Source: Combretum micranthum (taxonomy: Eukaryota > Streptophyta > Magnoliopsida > Myrtales > Combretaceae). Taken from it: a stretch of DNA of 64,000 nucleotides. The DNA is taken from positions 62,001-126,000 of the forward strand of contig JAMXBD010001194.1 of NCBI GenBank assembly GCA_024138025.1. Reading direction: 5' to 3'. The stretch's first letter is position 1. The number at the start of each line of letters is the position of its first letter. A program made the translations under genes and the position numbers. A model generated the notes under the pieces. The model did not search any database, was not told the DNA's origin, and saw only the letters and a program-made list of their open reading frames with translations. Below, piece after piece: positions 29,653 to 42,363 of this stretch.

Positions 29653-32370
29653 TGCTAATAAGTGCCAAAAGACCCTTATTCTTAGTGTTTATTTGGATAC
29701 ATTTATTATGTGTTTCATATGATTTGATGAAGAAAAGGATGCTCATTTTATGAAATAGTCATTTCAGGGTTTAAGAAACATATTTGGAAGATTTTATGAC
29801 AATTCAAGTGAAATCAAGGTGAAATTGGAAAAGCATGGACAAGAGCTAAATTTACACATGCATTACTTAGTGTATGGCTATGATGAAGGCAAGGGAACAA
29901 ATCAGTGGGCTTTAAATTTTTAGTCCCTCCCTCAGCACAAGCAGGGACGGCAAGGAAAAATCTAGAGAACAAACAGAGGAGAAAAATGCAAGAAACGAAG
30001 CTTTTGTTTTCTGCCCTATTGTTAGCACAGCTGTGCAATGCATGTTATAACTGCCCAATGTTAGTTGAAGCTAAGTTCATCCCTCCTATAAAAGCCTTAA
30101 ATAGAAGTTAGGATGATAAGAATTTAAAATGAGACTTTTGAGAATTATATTCAAATGAAGTCTAAAGTTCACACAATGGTCAAAGATTGTAGTCTTAGGA
30201 TTATCACCATGAATTTAAAACCACTAGTATGATTTGCTATAAAATAACACTCACTCACACACACACACACAAATAAGTCAACGAATAAGTTTTGAACTAA
30301 AGCTATATTCTATAGATAACGTTCATTTGACTTTTAATTTTTCTTTTAAAGGAGCATGAAATGATAAATAATGTCGAAATAGTCACAAACTAAAATAAAT
30401 GCTAACTAACCATGTAAGTCTAGCTCTGTAAACATTACTCAATAATATAAAGGCATAGGTAATATGTGAATTAAATTAAAATGCACTTAGCAGGGCAAAA
30501 GATAAATTATCGGAATTACAATTACATATATATCCAACATTAAATAGACTACTTAAAAAAAAAAAAGGAAATTTATGTGGATCTCATAAGATATGGATGA
30601 ACAAAAAAGTAACATCTAGGTGGGGAAGTGTCAAAAAATACAATAAGCTTCACTAATGTAATAACCCAATAAATGACACCTTTTTAACTTAATAAGGAAG
30701 TTTAAAAAAGAAGAAGAAGAAGAAGAAGAAGAAGAAGAAGAAGAAGAAGAAGAAGGAATGGACATTAAAACTTAACTTGTCAAAGAGTAAGTTTGTTTTA
30801 CCTACAGAGAGTAAATACCCATACAACAAAGAGTTTTAAGAAGCGCATAAACTGATGTGAGATAACTAAGGTGAATCTTCATTAAATCTAGAACGGTAAA
30901 TTAATCTAGAAATATATATATATATATATATATCGAAAAAATTGATAGAAGATCATTATCATATGTACAATTCATAGAAATTGTCAAATTTTGATAATTT
31001 AGTTCTTTATCAAATATTGTAATGTAGCTAATTTTAATTTTATTTTTTTCCCTAACTTGTTCCTTGTTAATTAATTGAAATCCTAGTACTAATTTCTAGT
31101 TCCATTTGTTGACTAGAAGTGTTCAGTTCATTAAAAAAAAAATTACCCGTTTTCTTTTTTTAGCTCTTATAAATTTGTGAATATTTAGACAAGGTTTTAC
31201 TACGTGCGTAATTTCATTTGAAGACTTAATTAATTTAATTAGTATGTTTTAATGATTTGACACGGATAGATAAATCCATAAATAAATCCCTTTCACTTCA
31301 GTGTGATTAATAATAGTGATTGAGGAGAAATATAGGGAATAAAGTATTTTCAATTACCGTAATTAGTGAGCTATAAGGGGTAGGGAAGAATGATTACACC
31401 TGGTTTGATTGAAATTGCAATTTATGGAGTATGATATTAGCTTAAATTAATGAGTCGATATTTCTTAGGTAATGACATCGAGAATAAGTTCCAGATTTAT
31501 TACCAATACGTAATTACATGGGAAAAACATGTGTATGTAGTTATCTAGTTATTAAGAATAAAAATCTGAGTTAATAACTGTTCAAGCCCATTCGTATTTT
31601 TTTCACCCATGATTTCATAGTGTGACTTTTGAATTTGGTTAAAATATATAATGGGATTAAAAAAAAAAAAGGAATTATTTTGTAGGGTCATGGAATTATT
31701 TTATTTTATTATGTTTAATAGGACTAGAAGGAATTATATACATCATATTTTACTTCTTTTACCCATCTAGATCTATTTAAGAAATTGCACCAGAATGTAC
31801 ATAAAAATATTCTATTTTCGTATTGATGTAATGAATAGCCTTTATTACAAAAAAAAAAAAAAAAAGCCTAAAAGAAACATTGGTGAATGACTTGAGTCTT
31901 TGAACTTTATGAAATTACTTTTTAATTCGCTATCTTTTATTTAGTAAATGAAAGGAATATAATGATTAGAGTAAAATTTTACAATTTCGTTATCATACAA
32001 AAGCTAAATATAGACTTCCTTATAGGATTCAAGACAGTAAGAAGTTTGAGGCTATGAATATTAGAGCAAATATCATCCGGTTAAGTGGGATCAATGCTTT
32101 ATCGCATTTTAGAATATCATTTTATGGTATTTGTAGGTTAAAGTGTGTCAATGATTATATAAACCCTCGAAGTTTTAAAATGTAATATTTAGCATCAAAT
32201 TTAGTTTAGCATCATATTTAGCCAATTGTTCTTTTCCATTGTTTAAAATGTAATATTTTGTGCCAAATGGATAAAATAAGATATGTTAAGTCCTTTTTCC
32301 TTTCAAAAGCTCATAGGGGGTTTTATTAAGAATTGGTCTTATAAAACTTTATTTGAGATATAGCAGGCAG
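29653..32370. other. Probable truncated Ty3 LTR start, then AT-rich DNA
   Basis: TGCTAATAAGTGCC at 29653 and the following few hundred bases resemble the start of Tat/Athila LTRs in plus orientation, but no end or TSD was found. The rest holds no recognisable gene. It has a GAA microsatellite at about 30708-30755, a TA run near 30910-30932, a CA run near 30255-30270 and A runs near 31656 and 31851. Confidence 0.35.
30708..30755. repeat. (GAA)n microsatellite
   Basis: About sixteen uninterrupted AAG/GAA units. Confidence 0.95.
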
Positions 32371-32379
32371 TATTTACAG

Positions 32380-34740
32380 CTTCGGCCTATAAATACTTTA
32401 GCAAATTATTTTCACACAACATGGCTCTAGCCATTTTAATTAAAGTTCTGTTTTCCTTTTGGCTACACCATTTTGTTGTGGAGTTCAAGGTTCTAAAAAA
32501 GTATGTTCAATACCACAATTACTATAAAAATTTTCCATTTCATAATTTTCGAATTCCCTTCCGGTGACTTTGGATAGATACAATATTAAGAGCTTTTTCA
32601 TTTTGGACTTTCTTGCAAAATCTCAAAACAACATGATTTGTTTTGTCTTTAGATGCAAGGAAGAAAGTCCATGTATATTTAGTGAAGTCATCAACAATAA
32701 CCAAAATCTATTTTTTGCCTCCCAAACTTAGAGTTTGAGAAGCACCAACTAAGTCCATATACAATAGTTCTAATGGCCTAATAGTGGAAACAACATCCTT
32801 AGACTTAAAAGAAGTCTTAGTTTGTTTTCCTTATTGACATGATTGACAAATCTTGTCCTTTTGAAAATTTATCTTTGGTAAACCTTTGACAAAATTCTTT
32901 TAAGCAAGTTATAAAATAACATCCATATTAGCATGTCCTAATTTTCTATGTCATAGCCAACTATTGTCACTTTGAGAGTATAGACAATTTTCATTTGAAG
33001 ATTTAAAATTATCAAAATTGATTTTGTAAATGTTTCTTTGTCTATATCCTTCAAAATGAGCTTGGTCATTGCCGATTATTTCAATAGAACATCCATTTGC
33101 AAGAAATGTTACTTTAAAACCATTATCACGCATTTGACTAACAATAAGCAGATTATGTTTCAGATCATCAACAAGAAGAACATTTTTCATAATTAAATCC
33201 TTGTTTATAAGAATATTACCTTCGTGAAGAATGGTTAATTTTCGACTGTCTCCAAAGACAACATTCTCTTGATTTTTCAAGTTTAGTGATGTCAACTTGG
33301 ATGTGTTTCTAGTCATGTGCCTGGAGTAGCCACTGTCTAAGTACCATCTACTATTCCCACTTGAAGATCCCTGCAAAACAGATCATTATTTCTTTGGTAT
33401 CCATTTTAATTTGGGTCCTTTTCGGTTAGGTGGAACAAGAACTTCTCTCTTTGGAACCTAAACCAGCTTGCTTTGATGATTCAAATGCATTATTTTTCTT
33501 ATTGCATAGTTATGCACAATATAACCAGCTTTCCCACAGTAATTGTATGTCCCATGGGTGGCTTTTACAAATCCAGTTTTGTGAGACTTACAGCTACTTT
33601 CTCCATAGCCAATTCCATGTTTATTTGAATTACATCTTTGATTTCATGTTTGGTTTGAAAATTTTCAAGTTCTTCTTTTACTTTTGTTATTAAAGATTTT
33701 AATATGTTGTTCTTTTTCTCTGCTTTAGCTAGCTTACAACATACTTTTTTCATTCATTTCATATAACTCATCATATGAAGGAGAAGAGGGGGAAGTTACC
33801 TCATCATCTGGAGCCATGAAGCACACATTTTCATCATTCGAGTTAGATGAGTCTTCATCGCTCCATGTTGCCATATATGCTCTTTTCTTTTCCTCCTTTG
33901 ATCTCTTCTTGAGCGGTGGACAGTACTGCTGGATGTTTCCTAGTTTGTAGCACTTGTAACAAGCTATCACATCCTCCTTTTTGTTCCTCAATGAGCTGTT
34001 GTCACCATCCATTCTCTTTTACTTGAACCTGGGCCTCATGAACTTCTTGAACATTTTGGCCATCAGGATAAGTTCCTCATTTTCATCTTCATTATCATTG
34101 CTGGAATCTTGATTTGTGGCCTTTAAGGAAATTACCTTCTTGTTGGATTCCTCTCTTTGCTTTTGATGAGCCCATGGGTGTTAAGCGCTTTAAGGAGTTC
34201 TTTCTTACTCATAGCATTTTGGTCTCGTGCTTCTTCTATTGATGTTCTCTTTATTTCCCAATCCTTGGGTGGTAACATGAGAAGTTTAGAATTTATTTCC
34301 AAGTTATAACAGTTTTCCTAACCACACTCAAGGGGTTAATGATATTAATGAATCTGTTATACATTTCAATAAGCATTTTCAAATTTTCAAATTGACCACA
34401 TAAGACTTATTTTTGTATCTCGAACTCTAGTGGTACCTTCATAAGTCTTTTCCAGTTCATCCTTGATTTCTTTGGTAGTATTACATGTACATATTCTGTT
34501 GAAATCGCTTTCATTTAAGCCGCAATGCAAACTATTCATGGCAATTTCATTTAAATCTAATTTCTTCCAATATTCTTCATTATAATATTTTTCTTCCTTT
34601 CCTTCTATTTTTAAAGGTGCATTTTCTATGACATTCCAGATTAATCTACTATAAGCTTTAAGAAAAATTTTTATTCTACACTTCCAGTAGGGGTAGTTAC
34701 CCTCTCTTAGAAGTGGTGGCCTATTGATAGCTTACCCCAT
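32380..34740 (-). pseudogene. Copia gag-protease-integrase remnant
   Basis: A Ty1/copia polyprotein read on the minus strand. From high to low coordinates: a decayed gag, a zinc knuckle at about 33960 (CYKCYKLGNIQQYC), an acidic Ser-rich linker, the protease at 33376-32951 with WYLDSGYSRHM (active-site DSG), the gag-pre-integrase region, then an integrase piece at about 32800-32480 (ELLYMDLVGASQTLSL, DDFTKYTWTFFL). Reverse transcriptase is absent: the element stops near 32380. Protease-before-integrase order with polymerase expected last is diagnostic of copia. Confidence 0.85.
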
Positions 34741-34805
34741 TAAAAACTCTAGTGTATTAGATGAGATTATCTTTGCTCTATTATGTGATTAAGCACTGAT
34801 AAGAT

Positions 34806-34829
34806 AGAGACTAGCTTAGATACCAAATG
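34806..34829 (-). other. Copia primer-binding site
   Basis: The minus strand reads TTTGGTATCTAAGCTA, a near match to TGGTATCAGAGC, the initiator-Met tRNA complement used by plant copia elements. Confidence 0.7.
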
Positions 34830-36031
34830 AAAACGCACTAAGAATACTTGAGAGAGAGAGAGAGAGAAAGAGAGGAGTGAATTGAGTATTTCCACTTAAA
34901 AGCTCAACAATTAATTTTAACGGGCATATTAAAAATTAAATTTAAAGTTAGTAGATAAATAACAACAAATACAAGATGAAATTTTAGAAGAGATAGGGAT
35001 AGAGGTAATTAATCCAGATATAACAGGGAGTTCGGCCCACTTCCTCTACCAATGCCTCAATCGAGGACTTCACCACCACTTTATTGATTTCACAAAACAC
35101 ACTCAAGATGAGCAATACACAGTTTTTACAACACACTTATGAAATAAAATATTTCCTTTCTCTCTCTAGATGCTCTTTGATAAATTGCAAATAAATTAAC
35201 AGAGCACTAGAAATATTTTTCTCCCCTTTTTGATATACAAATTAAAAATTAAGAGAATAGAAAATAATTGATTTGTTTGTTCACAAATAATCGCACTTCT
35301 CGCACTTCACTTCTGTTGAACCTCTAAGGATAAAATATATATAGTCTTAAAAAATTCAAATGTTTGTTAGAGACAATGTCTTTAAGTAGCCAAACATTTA
35401 ATGTGCTTCAACGGCTGTTTCCTGTCACATCTGCTCTGATTTTTAAACTATTGCACCCTAAAGACTCGTCACTCCTCAAAGTGTTGCGCCTCAAATTTTC
35501 CATCAATAAGTCTTTACTCTATCGAGCCTTAAATTCAAACTGTCGCACCTTAAGCTTTAACACATGAAGCCCTCGATGTGACCCTTGAGAAGAACTGTGC
35601 AACTTCAAACTTGTTAAGTCTTAGTCTTAAGCTTGTTGCACCTTAACCTTTAGACTCGTCGAGCCATGGATGATCCCTTCGACCAAGTTTATACATTTTT
35701 AAGCTTTGTTGAGTCTTGGGATTGAACTTGTCGCGCCTTGGGAAAACTTATATTGCCTAAACCAGTGGATTTATCATGGTCTCAACCAACTCCTCGACTA
35801 CTAATTTTGCATTTTTGAACTTATCGAGCTTTTGGCCTCAACTTTATCGCCCCTTAAAGAGTTGTCTAGCTCTCGACTGATACTGTTCTTGCTAAAACCT
35901 ACCAAAATTCCACAAAGATGCGCAACATGCATATATAGATATTTGATCAATTAAGTGTAGTTTACAATAATTAAATAATTAATTGTGCATTATATTGTCT
36001 CATTTAAATCCACATTGAATATACAAGTTCA
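34830..36031 (-). mobile_element. Copia LTR between a polypurine tract and a primer-binding site
   Basis: On the minus strand it begins after the polypurine tract near TTGAACTTGTATATTCAATG and runs to the primer-binding site at 34829. Length is about 1.2 kb; exact ends are approximate. It includes a (GA)n run at 34851-34873 and repeated TCGAGCC, TCGCACC and TTGCGCC words between 35440 and 35880. Confidence 0.6.
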
Positions 36032-36400
36032 ATAATCTCCCCCTTTTTGATGAGGACAATTCTGCACGATTAACTCATTTTCAATTTAGCACACTCCCCC
36101 TCAACTAAGCATCTGGGTTTCAAAGAAATTTTCTTAAGTTTGATTTAGAGATATGATGCTTAATTCTAGGAAAATGCAACCTACACTTAGTGCATCAATT
36201 TGCTCCCTATTTGTATTTGTCAAAACAGACTTCATGCATGCTTATTAATTGTGCATTCTACACTTCTCCCCTTTTGTACTCATAAAAAAATTGACAAACT
36301 TATGATAATGCAAGGAAGGAGAGATGCACAAATAACATAAAAGGAGTGCTTCACGCAATTTATGCTACAAAACAATTGCTTCGCAATAGAGAGCTTCACA
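36032..36400 (-). other. 3' end of a copia element with polypurine tract
   Basis: The minus strand at 36030-36060 reads CATCAAAAAGGGGGAGATTA, typical of copia polypurine tracts, preceded by an untranslated region with a second GAGGGGGAGT near 36095. No coding region is seen. It lies upstream of the LTR in the element's reading direction. Confidence 0.6.
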
Positions 36401-36689
36401 AATGCCTACACTCATCTAGAACCCATACCCTGACCTCTTAGAGAATACTATCCTCTCTCCCTATCTCCCAGATGACTTCTGTCTCGACCATGGGACCTTA
36501 TGGGGACATCTTTAATCCAAATTTTCCCTACAAAAACTCATGAGGACTTTCTTCCTTGACACAAGAAGAACATTCCACCTCAACGGTAGGTCAATTATCA
36601 GCTTAGGGCGAATCATTGCAGAAAAGATTCGGTAGGTCCCATTCTACTATGACCACAATTATAAATAGCCTTTCCCCCATTAGCTATGA

Positions 36690-39411
36690 GCAAGCTATTT
36701 TTATCTTATCAATTGTTTTATATAGCTTTGGGTAACCCACAAACTGACTTAATCATTGGAATAGTTGTACCAGATAACCCCAAATGCATTGCTTACTGTG
36801 TTTTGAGTTTGGAGGGCCCTAAGACTCTACTAGTGGAATCAATAGCCTCAACAAAATGCCTTAAGGATTGTAAATTTCCCACAATTGTGGGTTGACATCA
36901 TTAGTAGCTATTTAGCAACGATGAGATATTGAATTTTGTTTAATGGATCCACCTTTCAACTTTCCCTTGCTAGTTGAGGACTCAGACAGGGTCACCTAAT
37001 CTTGTCAAAATTTTTTCATTTTATTTATGGAGATTCTTAGTAGGGCAATACACTATTGTAGGGATATGGGCTAGTGGAAACTGGTTGTGATAAAAGGAGC
37101 CAATCTAAAGCTTATCCACTTGATTTTTTGCAGATGACATTGTTCTAATGTAGGCTATGAAACAAAATGCTTGTGTGAAGAATGTCATGGACTTGTTTGA
37201 AAATTTGGTAGGTTAAAGAGTAAACTCGACTAAATCGACTACAATTTTCTCAAGTAATACTTCAAATGAGCAAAAGAGGGAGATTGCAAGAATTGTGAAT
37301 ATCAATTTCCGGTATAATCTTGGAAAATATTCGGGTCTACTCATGAAAGAAGATGGGCCACTAAAAGCAGCCGACCTTGATTTTATCATCCAAAAGATAA
37401 AGAGGAAGACTGCGGGGTAGAAATCAAAGTTCCTGAGTATAGAAGGAGTAACATTGATGATTGCAATGGACCTGGAAAGTGTCCTAAACTATTATGCGCT
37501 ACTTATACCCATTTTAAAAAACATAACAAAAGAGGTAGAGAGGACAAAAAGAGATTTCATGTGGGGCTCAACTGAAGAATGAAGGAAAATATATTGGATT
37601 GAATGGAGTAAGCTAAAACAAAATTTAAAAAAAAAAAAAAGAGGTTTGGGTACTACTGACTTATGTGCAAGTAATGAATCTTAGATGATTAAGCTCGCTT
37701 GGAAAATCAGAACGGATCAATTTAGATGGGCTCCCTTAGTCTGTAAGAACCTGACAGTTAGGAGAGATGGGATACACAAGAAATGCGGCTCTGTGTCAGT
37801 TGAATCTCTAAGGAAAATGAATGATTTTCTAGACCACACAGCTTTCCTTCGATCGAAACATAGTAAGGACATCCTATTCTGGACTAATAGATGGACCAAG
37901 CACGGTTTGATCAAATCTTTGCTCTCGGGCCCTATTAATAGGAATGGGTAGACTTTGACCCTTAGGGAGGCACAGATTAATATTAGAGTTTGAAATGAAG
38001 ACGCCATCCAATATCCCCTTAATAGAAACATTAGGAATCTTCTTGGGAATATTTTCTTTGATGATGACAGTGATGAATTGACTAATAAGACGTGGTCTTT
38101 AGGTAAAAACGAGGGAATAGAAATTAGGGATATATACCAAACTCTTATCAACAAGACAATAGCAATGAGGAAGATTGGAGGTGGATATGGAAAACTCTGC
38201 CAAATCCCAAAATACACATGTTCATCTAGAGCTCTTCACAATGCTCTACCGACAAGAGAAAACCTTATGAAGAGGAGGACAAATGTAAATACGATCTACC
38301 CTTTCTATGAAACAGCAAATTAGACAGTCAAACATATCCTTAAGCAATGTAGAATTACTAGACAATGGTGAGGGGTCCTTAATAATTCGAGAGAGTTTAT
38401 GTTATGATCCCACATCGGTTCTACGAGAAATTGTAGAATGGTATTTAAGCCTAAAGGGTTCTCTCATCTAATAGACTAGTCTTTTGGGTTGGGCTCTCCT
38501 TTTGGACTTAATACCTAACAGTTTAATACATCTTTTCAACTAGACTAAAATGATTGGATTAAGAGGAATGCAAAACACAGCCCTGGATAATCTAAGAAGT
38601 AACACAACTCCCTGGCCATGCTCCTTTGTTTTCTTCCACTAAGGAATTTGGATCGAGAGAAATAGACATATATACTTCGTTCCTAGTCACAATTGGATGG
38701 AGTCTACTAGATTTAAAGCTGCAGAGTGGTGGGCTTTCCATAAGAAACATAAGTGGAATGGGGACGGCTTCCGTAAAGTCTTATCTTGGTAGATTCCAAG
38801 TCATCCATGGCTAAAACTCAACTATGATGCTGTAGGGTTGGCTATGACAAAAAGGCTGCAATTAGTGGTGTTTTTTGAGATTCCAATTCAAACATTCTTG
38901 TGGAATTTTGTAAACAAATAGCTTGGACATTGCCTCTCGAAGCTGAACTTGTCAACATACTTGAAGCTGTTGATATTAGCTTAGAAAGGAACTTTAAATT
39001 TGTTTTTTTCGAGTCTAACTCACTTATATCAATTCAATTGCTAAATAAAAGCACATCACAGTCCAATCCTTTTAGTAACCTCTTATCTATATGCAGGGGT
39101 AAATTAAGGATACTTGAAGGCTTCAAGGTTTGCTATACTCCAAGGGAAGCTAATCAATTGGCTGATAATATTGCTAAGAAGGGCCTGGAAGATCCACTAG
39201 GCCAATTGGTTTCCATGGCTGATTTTGATTTTACAAATTTTCTTTCATCTTTTTGTTGTACAAATAAAGAAATTTCTAGATTGGGTTTTATGATGCCTTT
39301 GATGGGCCTTCATGGCCTCCAAACACTATTGTTGATGTATACCATCTTAAAGGCTTATCTTTTCTATTTTCTTGTGAATGTATAGTTATAATCACCAAAA
39401 AAAAAAAAAAA
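36690..39411 (+). pseudogene. LINE reverse transcriptase, zf-RVT and RNase H remnant
   Basis: A plant non-LTR element. The reverse transcriptase part (36900-37450) has GLRQG-like and FFADDIVLM motifs (about 37120-37150) followed by NLGKYSGL. A zf-RVT region at about 37680-38320 reads IKLAWKIRTDQFRWAPLV, KDILFWTNRW and ALHNALPTRENLMKRR. The RNase H domain at 38900-39240 reads LEAELVNILEAVDISLERN and TPREANQLADNIAKKGLED. The unit ends in an A run at about 39398-39411, the usual LINE tail. Multiple stops and shifts make it inactive, and its 5' part is missing. Confidence 0.85.
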
Positions 39412-41370
39412 ATTTCATACTGTATTTAGTATACTAAATATGATATAAGGATCTTATATTCCTTATGTTTTGTTGTAGCATTCTCCTTGATTGTAACTTA
39501 TTGAAAATCAAAATGCTACTTATTGTGAGAAAATGGCTTGTTGACTTTATTTGTCACTTCTATCCCACAGGGGATATTTGTCTTTCAAATATTGTGTTTT
39601 TATTAGAGTGTGACTTATTATGGGCTTAAATGTGTTACACTAGAGTCTTGGAAGTGAGACCACACATACGCTACATCTTAATTATAAGTTTTGTTCTTTA
39701 TTTTTAGTGATTTTAATATTTAACTTTCAAGATTCTTAATCAGAACCTTTTAAATTCCATAACAAAAAGTTTTGAATTTCCATAACTGAAATTTTATATT
39801 TTAGAAATTGACGTTTTCTTTTATTATTATAACAAAAAGAAATAGAAAAATTTAATGATTAAAAAATGACTTTCTTTTATTATTATAATGAAAAGAAACG
39901 AAAAAGTTTAATGATTAAAAATTGTAATTGACATAATTTTTTGAGGTTAAGTAAATAAGGACCGGTTAAAAAAAAAAGGGTTAGTGTGCTTGAAAAAAAA
40001 ATTATTCCTATTTTCTATAGATTTTTCTTTTAGGCAATTGTAAGCTTGTTTTTGAAAAAAGGGTTGGTTGTGTTAACCTTGGGGAGTGGACAATTTGCTC
40101 CATGGTCGTGCTAGAATTCACTTTTGGGGCAATGTCTTGTCCATAGCATAGTTCACTTGATAAGTGATTTTTACAGTTCCTTTTATTAATATTACTAACA
40201 TTCTGAAAGCAAAAATATGTTTTGATCGATCAATCTTTCACGAGTACCTGTAATTCATAATCAATTCAAGATATAGGTGGTCTGTGTGAGATCTATCTCG
40301 GTTTGATCGTTCTTCTTGAACTATCTATTTGGCAGTGTGATTAACGGATTGCGATTCGGTTTGTTGTTGCCGAAATTAAATTCTTGAGGGTTAGTAATTA
40401 ATGGCTAGAAACTACTTGTTAGAAAAGAGCGATGCTTTATGTAATGAGATTTCTAAATTATCTATTGATAACTGCTTACGGATGGCCTTTTTTTTAATGA
40501 TTAGTTTGTTATTCTGGGATGTTTTGATTGATCAATATCAAATGTGATTGAGCTATGTTCTCTTGAACAACGAAACCTTATCATTGTCAAACTTTTAGTG
40601 GGAATTTTGTAGAAATAGTGATGACTTTTTGAAGAATCAGATGATTGCACTCTAATCGTTTTATTACCAAGGGTCTAGTACTTTTATGGATTGATATTTG
40701 GCTTCAAAATCTTGAAAATAGGAACATCATTTTAAAAATTATTCTATATGTCATACACATATGTGTGTTTAAATCTTGTCTTCTTGTTCTTTTTTAAATT
40801 AATGACAAGAATTTGACACATTGTTTTATCAGGAACTCCAACAAAAGGTTTATTTCATTGATGGTTGATGTTGTTTGGAATTCCATTATGAGTTGGAATA
40901 ATCAATTTTTGGTAAGTATCTTTGGAAGGGTTCTAAAGTGATTCTTGGATGTGAAAGTATTTTTTCCTAAAGCCTATAGTGGAAGCAAGTTGATATATTC
41001 TTTTCTTTATTTTATATTTATATTATTTATTTTTAATTTTGTAGGATGAAAATTCTTTTGGATGAGGGTACGCTTTCTTGTGTGAAGCCTAAACTACCAT
41101 ATCTATGAACTGTTAAATCTTCCTTCTCATTTTCACTTCTAAGGAAGCTTCACTTACTTTATTGTGCTTGCGTTAGGTTTATGAATGTTGATGCGCTAGT
41201 GCCACGTTGGTGTCATTGATTATTTTTGTCCTTCTACATGCGTGGGAAAGAAACAAATGATGCCACTTAAAGGGGTTTAAATTAGTGATCAAATTATTTT
41301 GTGACTTCATTTGGTTGGAACCATACTTAGGAAGTGTGAGTAAGGAAAGGACGGGTGTATGTAACAGAGA
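39412..41370. other. AT-rich DNA without recognised features
   Basis: I see no gene or clear repeat boundary. A near-duplicate stretch (TTTCTTTTATTATTATAA) occurs at about 39808 and 39870. Confidence 0.4.
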
Positions 41371-42348
41371 ATTGAAGAGTTGAGGAAAGGAAGTGTGAGT
41401 AAGTTCATTACTGATGGGATAGTACAAAGGGAAAATATAGCGAAGTGTGCCATGGAATGTACGACATGTATATGGGTGAGAATAAAATATCGATGGTCAT
41501 GTGGAATACTAAGGCTTTTGCCTATCCCTAAATGGGAATGGGATCAGACGTCCATGGATTTCAAGAAAGGTTACCTCAAGGACTTCAAAAGATTGCAATA
41601 TAGTATGAATGACCATGGATCGATTAATCAAGTCAACACCCTCTTTGCTAATCAACATCATATACCCTAAGAGCAAGCTAGCCAAGTTTCTACATCTGAG
41701 GAATAGTGTGACTACAGGATGTACTCGCAAGAATTATCCCCAATCGAGACCCAAAGTTTATAGGTTATGGATAAGGTTATGAAAGAGTTAGATTCAAGAT
41801 ATAGCTTAGCATTGCTTATCACCTTCAAACCAATGGACAGGGTGAGTGGACAAATTCAAACCTTAGAAAGCATGTCAAGAGCATGTGTTTCGAAAATTCA
41901 AGGGGAATTGAAATAATCACATACTAAAAATTGAGACTTGCTTACGGTAATAGCTATCACCCAATCATTTGGATGCCACTCTATGAAACCTTGTATGGAC
42001 AGTGTCATGAGACACCACTGTTTTAGGATGACATAGAAAAGCTTAACAATGAGTCAATCTTTAGACACAAGGACAGTTAATAAAGCAGGAACAACTCAAT
42101 AAAAGGAAGAAGAAACTTGGGATAGGCAAAGAAGTTGGGCAAATTGGAAAGAAACGAGTTCACGAAATTCAAGTGGGTAATCACGTGAACTTGAAAGTGA
42201 ATTCCATTAAGTAGGCACGAAGTATCCAAGAAAGGTCGAGCCTGAGATACCTTGAACCTTTGAGAAACTAAAAAGGAAATCCGTAGTAAGTATTTCGAGT
42301 TGATAAAAAGGGGATATGTAAGTTTCAATTTTGCGGATAAAACTCTGT
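41370..42348 (+). pseudogene. Chromovirus (Ty3) integrase and C-terminal remnant
   Basis: Pieces on the plus strand give a zinc-finger remnant (AKCAMECTTC), then LRLLPIPKWEWDQTSMDF, the signature before the catalytic core of chromovirus integrases. A decayed core follows, then SYHPIIWMPLYETLYGQ near 41955-42000, and a basic C-terminus up to the polypurine tract. Polymerase and Gag are absent. It runs directly into a polypurine tract and a long LTR, so it is the 3' end of a truncated element and identifies the family of the three giant LTRs. Confidence 0.8.
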
Positions 42349-42363
42349 TTAAGGGGGGTAGGT
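42349..42363 (+). other. Polypurine tract of the chromovirus element
   Basis: TTAAGGGGGGTAGGT immediately before the LTR start TGTAAACC. Confidence 0.8.

Noticed and set aside
30708..30755. CRISPR-like or satellite array
   Set aside because: It is a simple GAA microsatellite with no spacers; no CRISPR array exists in the window.
37717..38217. 166-codon minus-strand open frame
   Set aside because: The plus strand encodes LINE zf-RVT motifs over the same bases.
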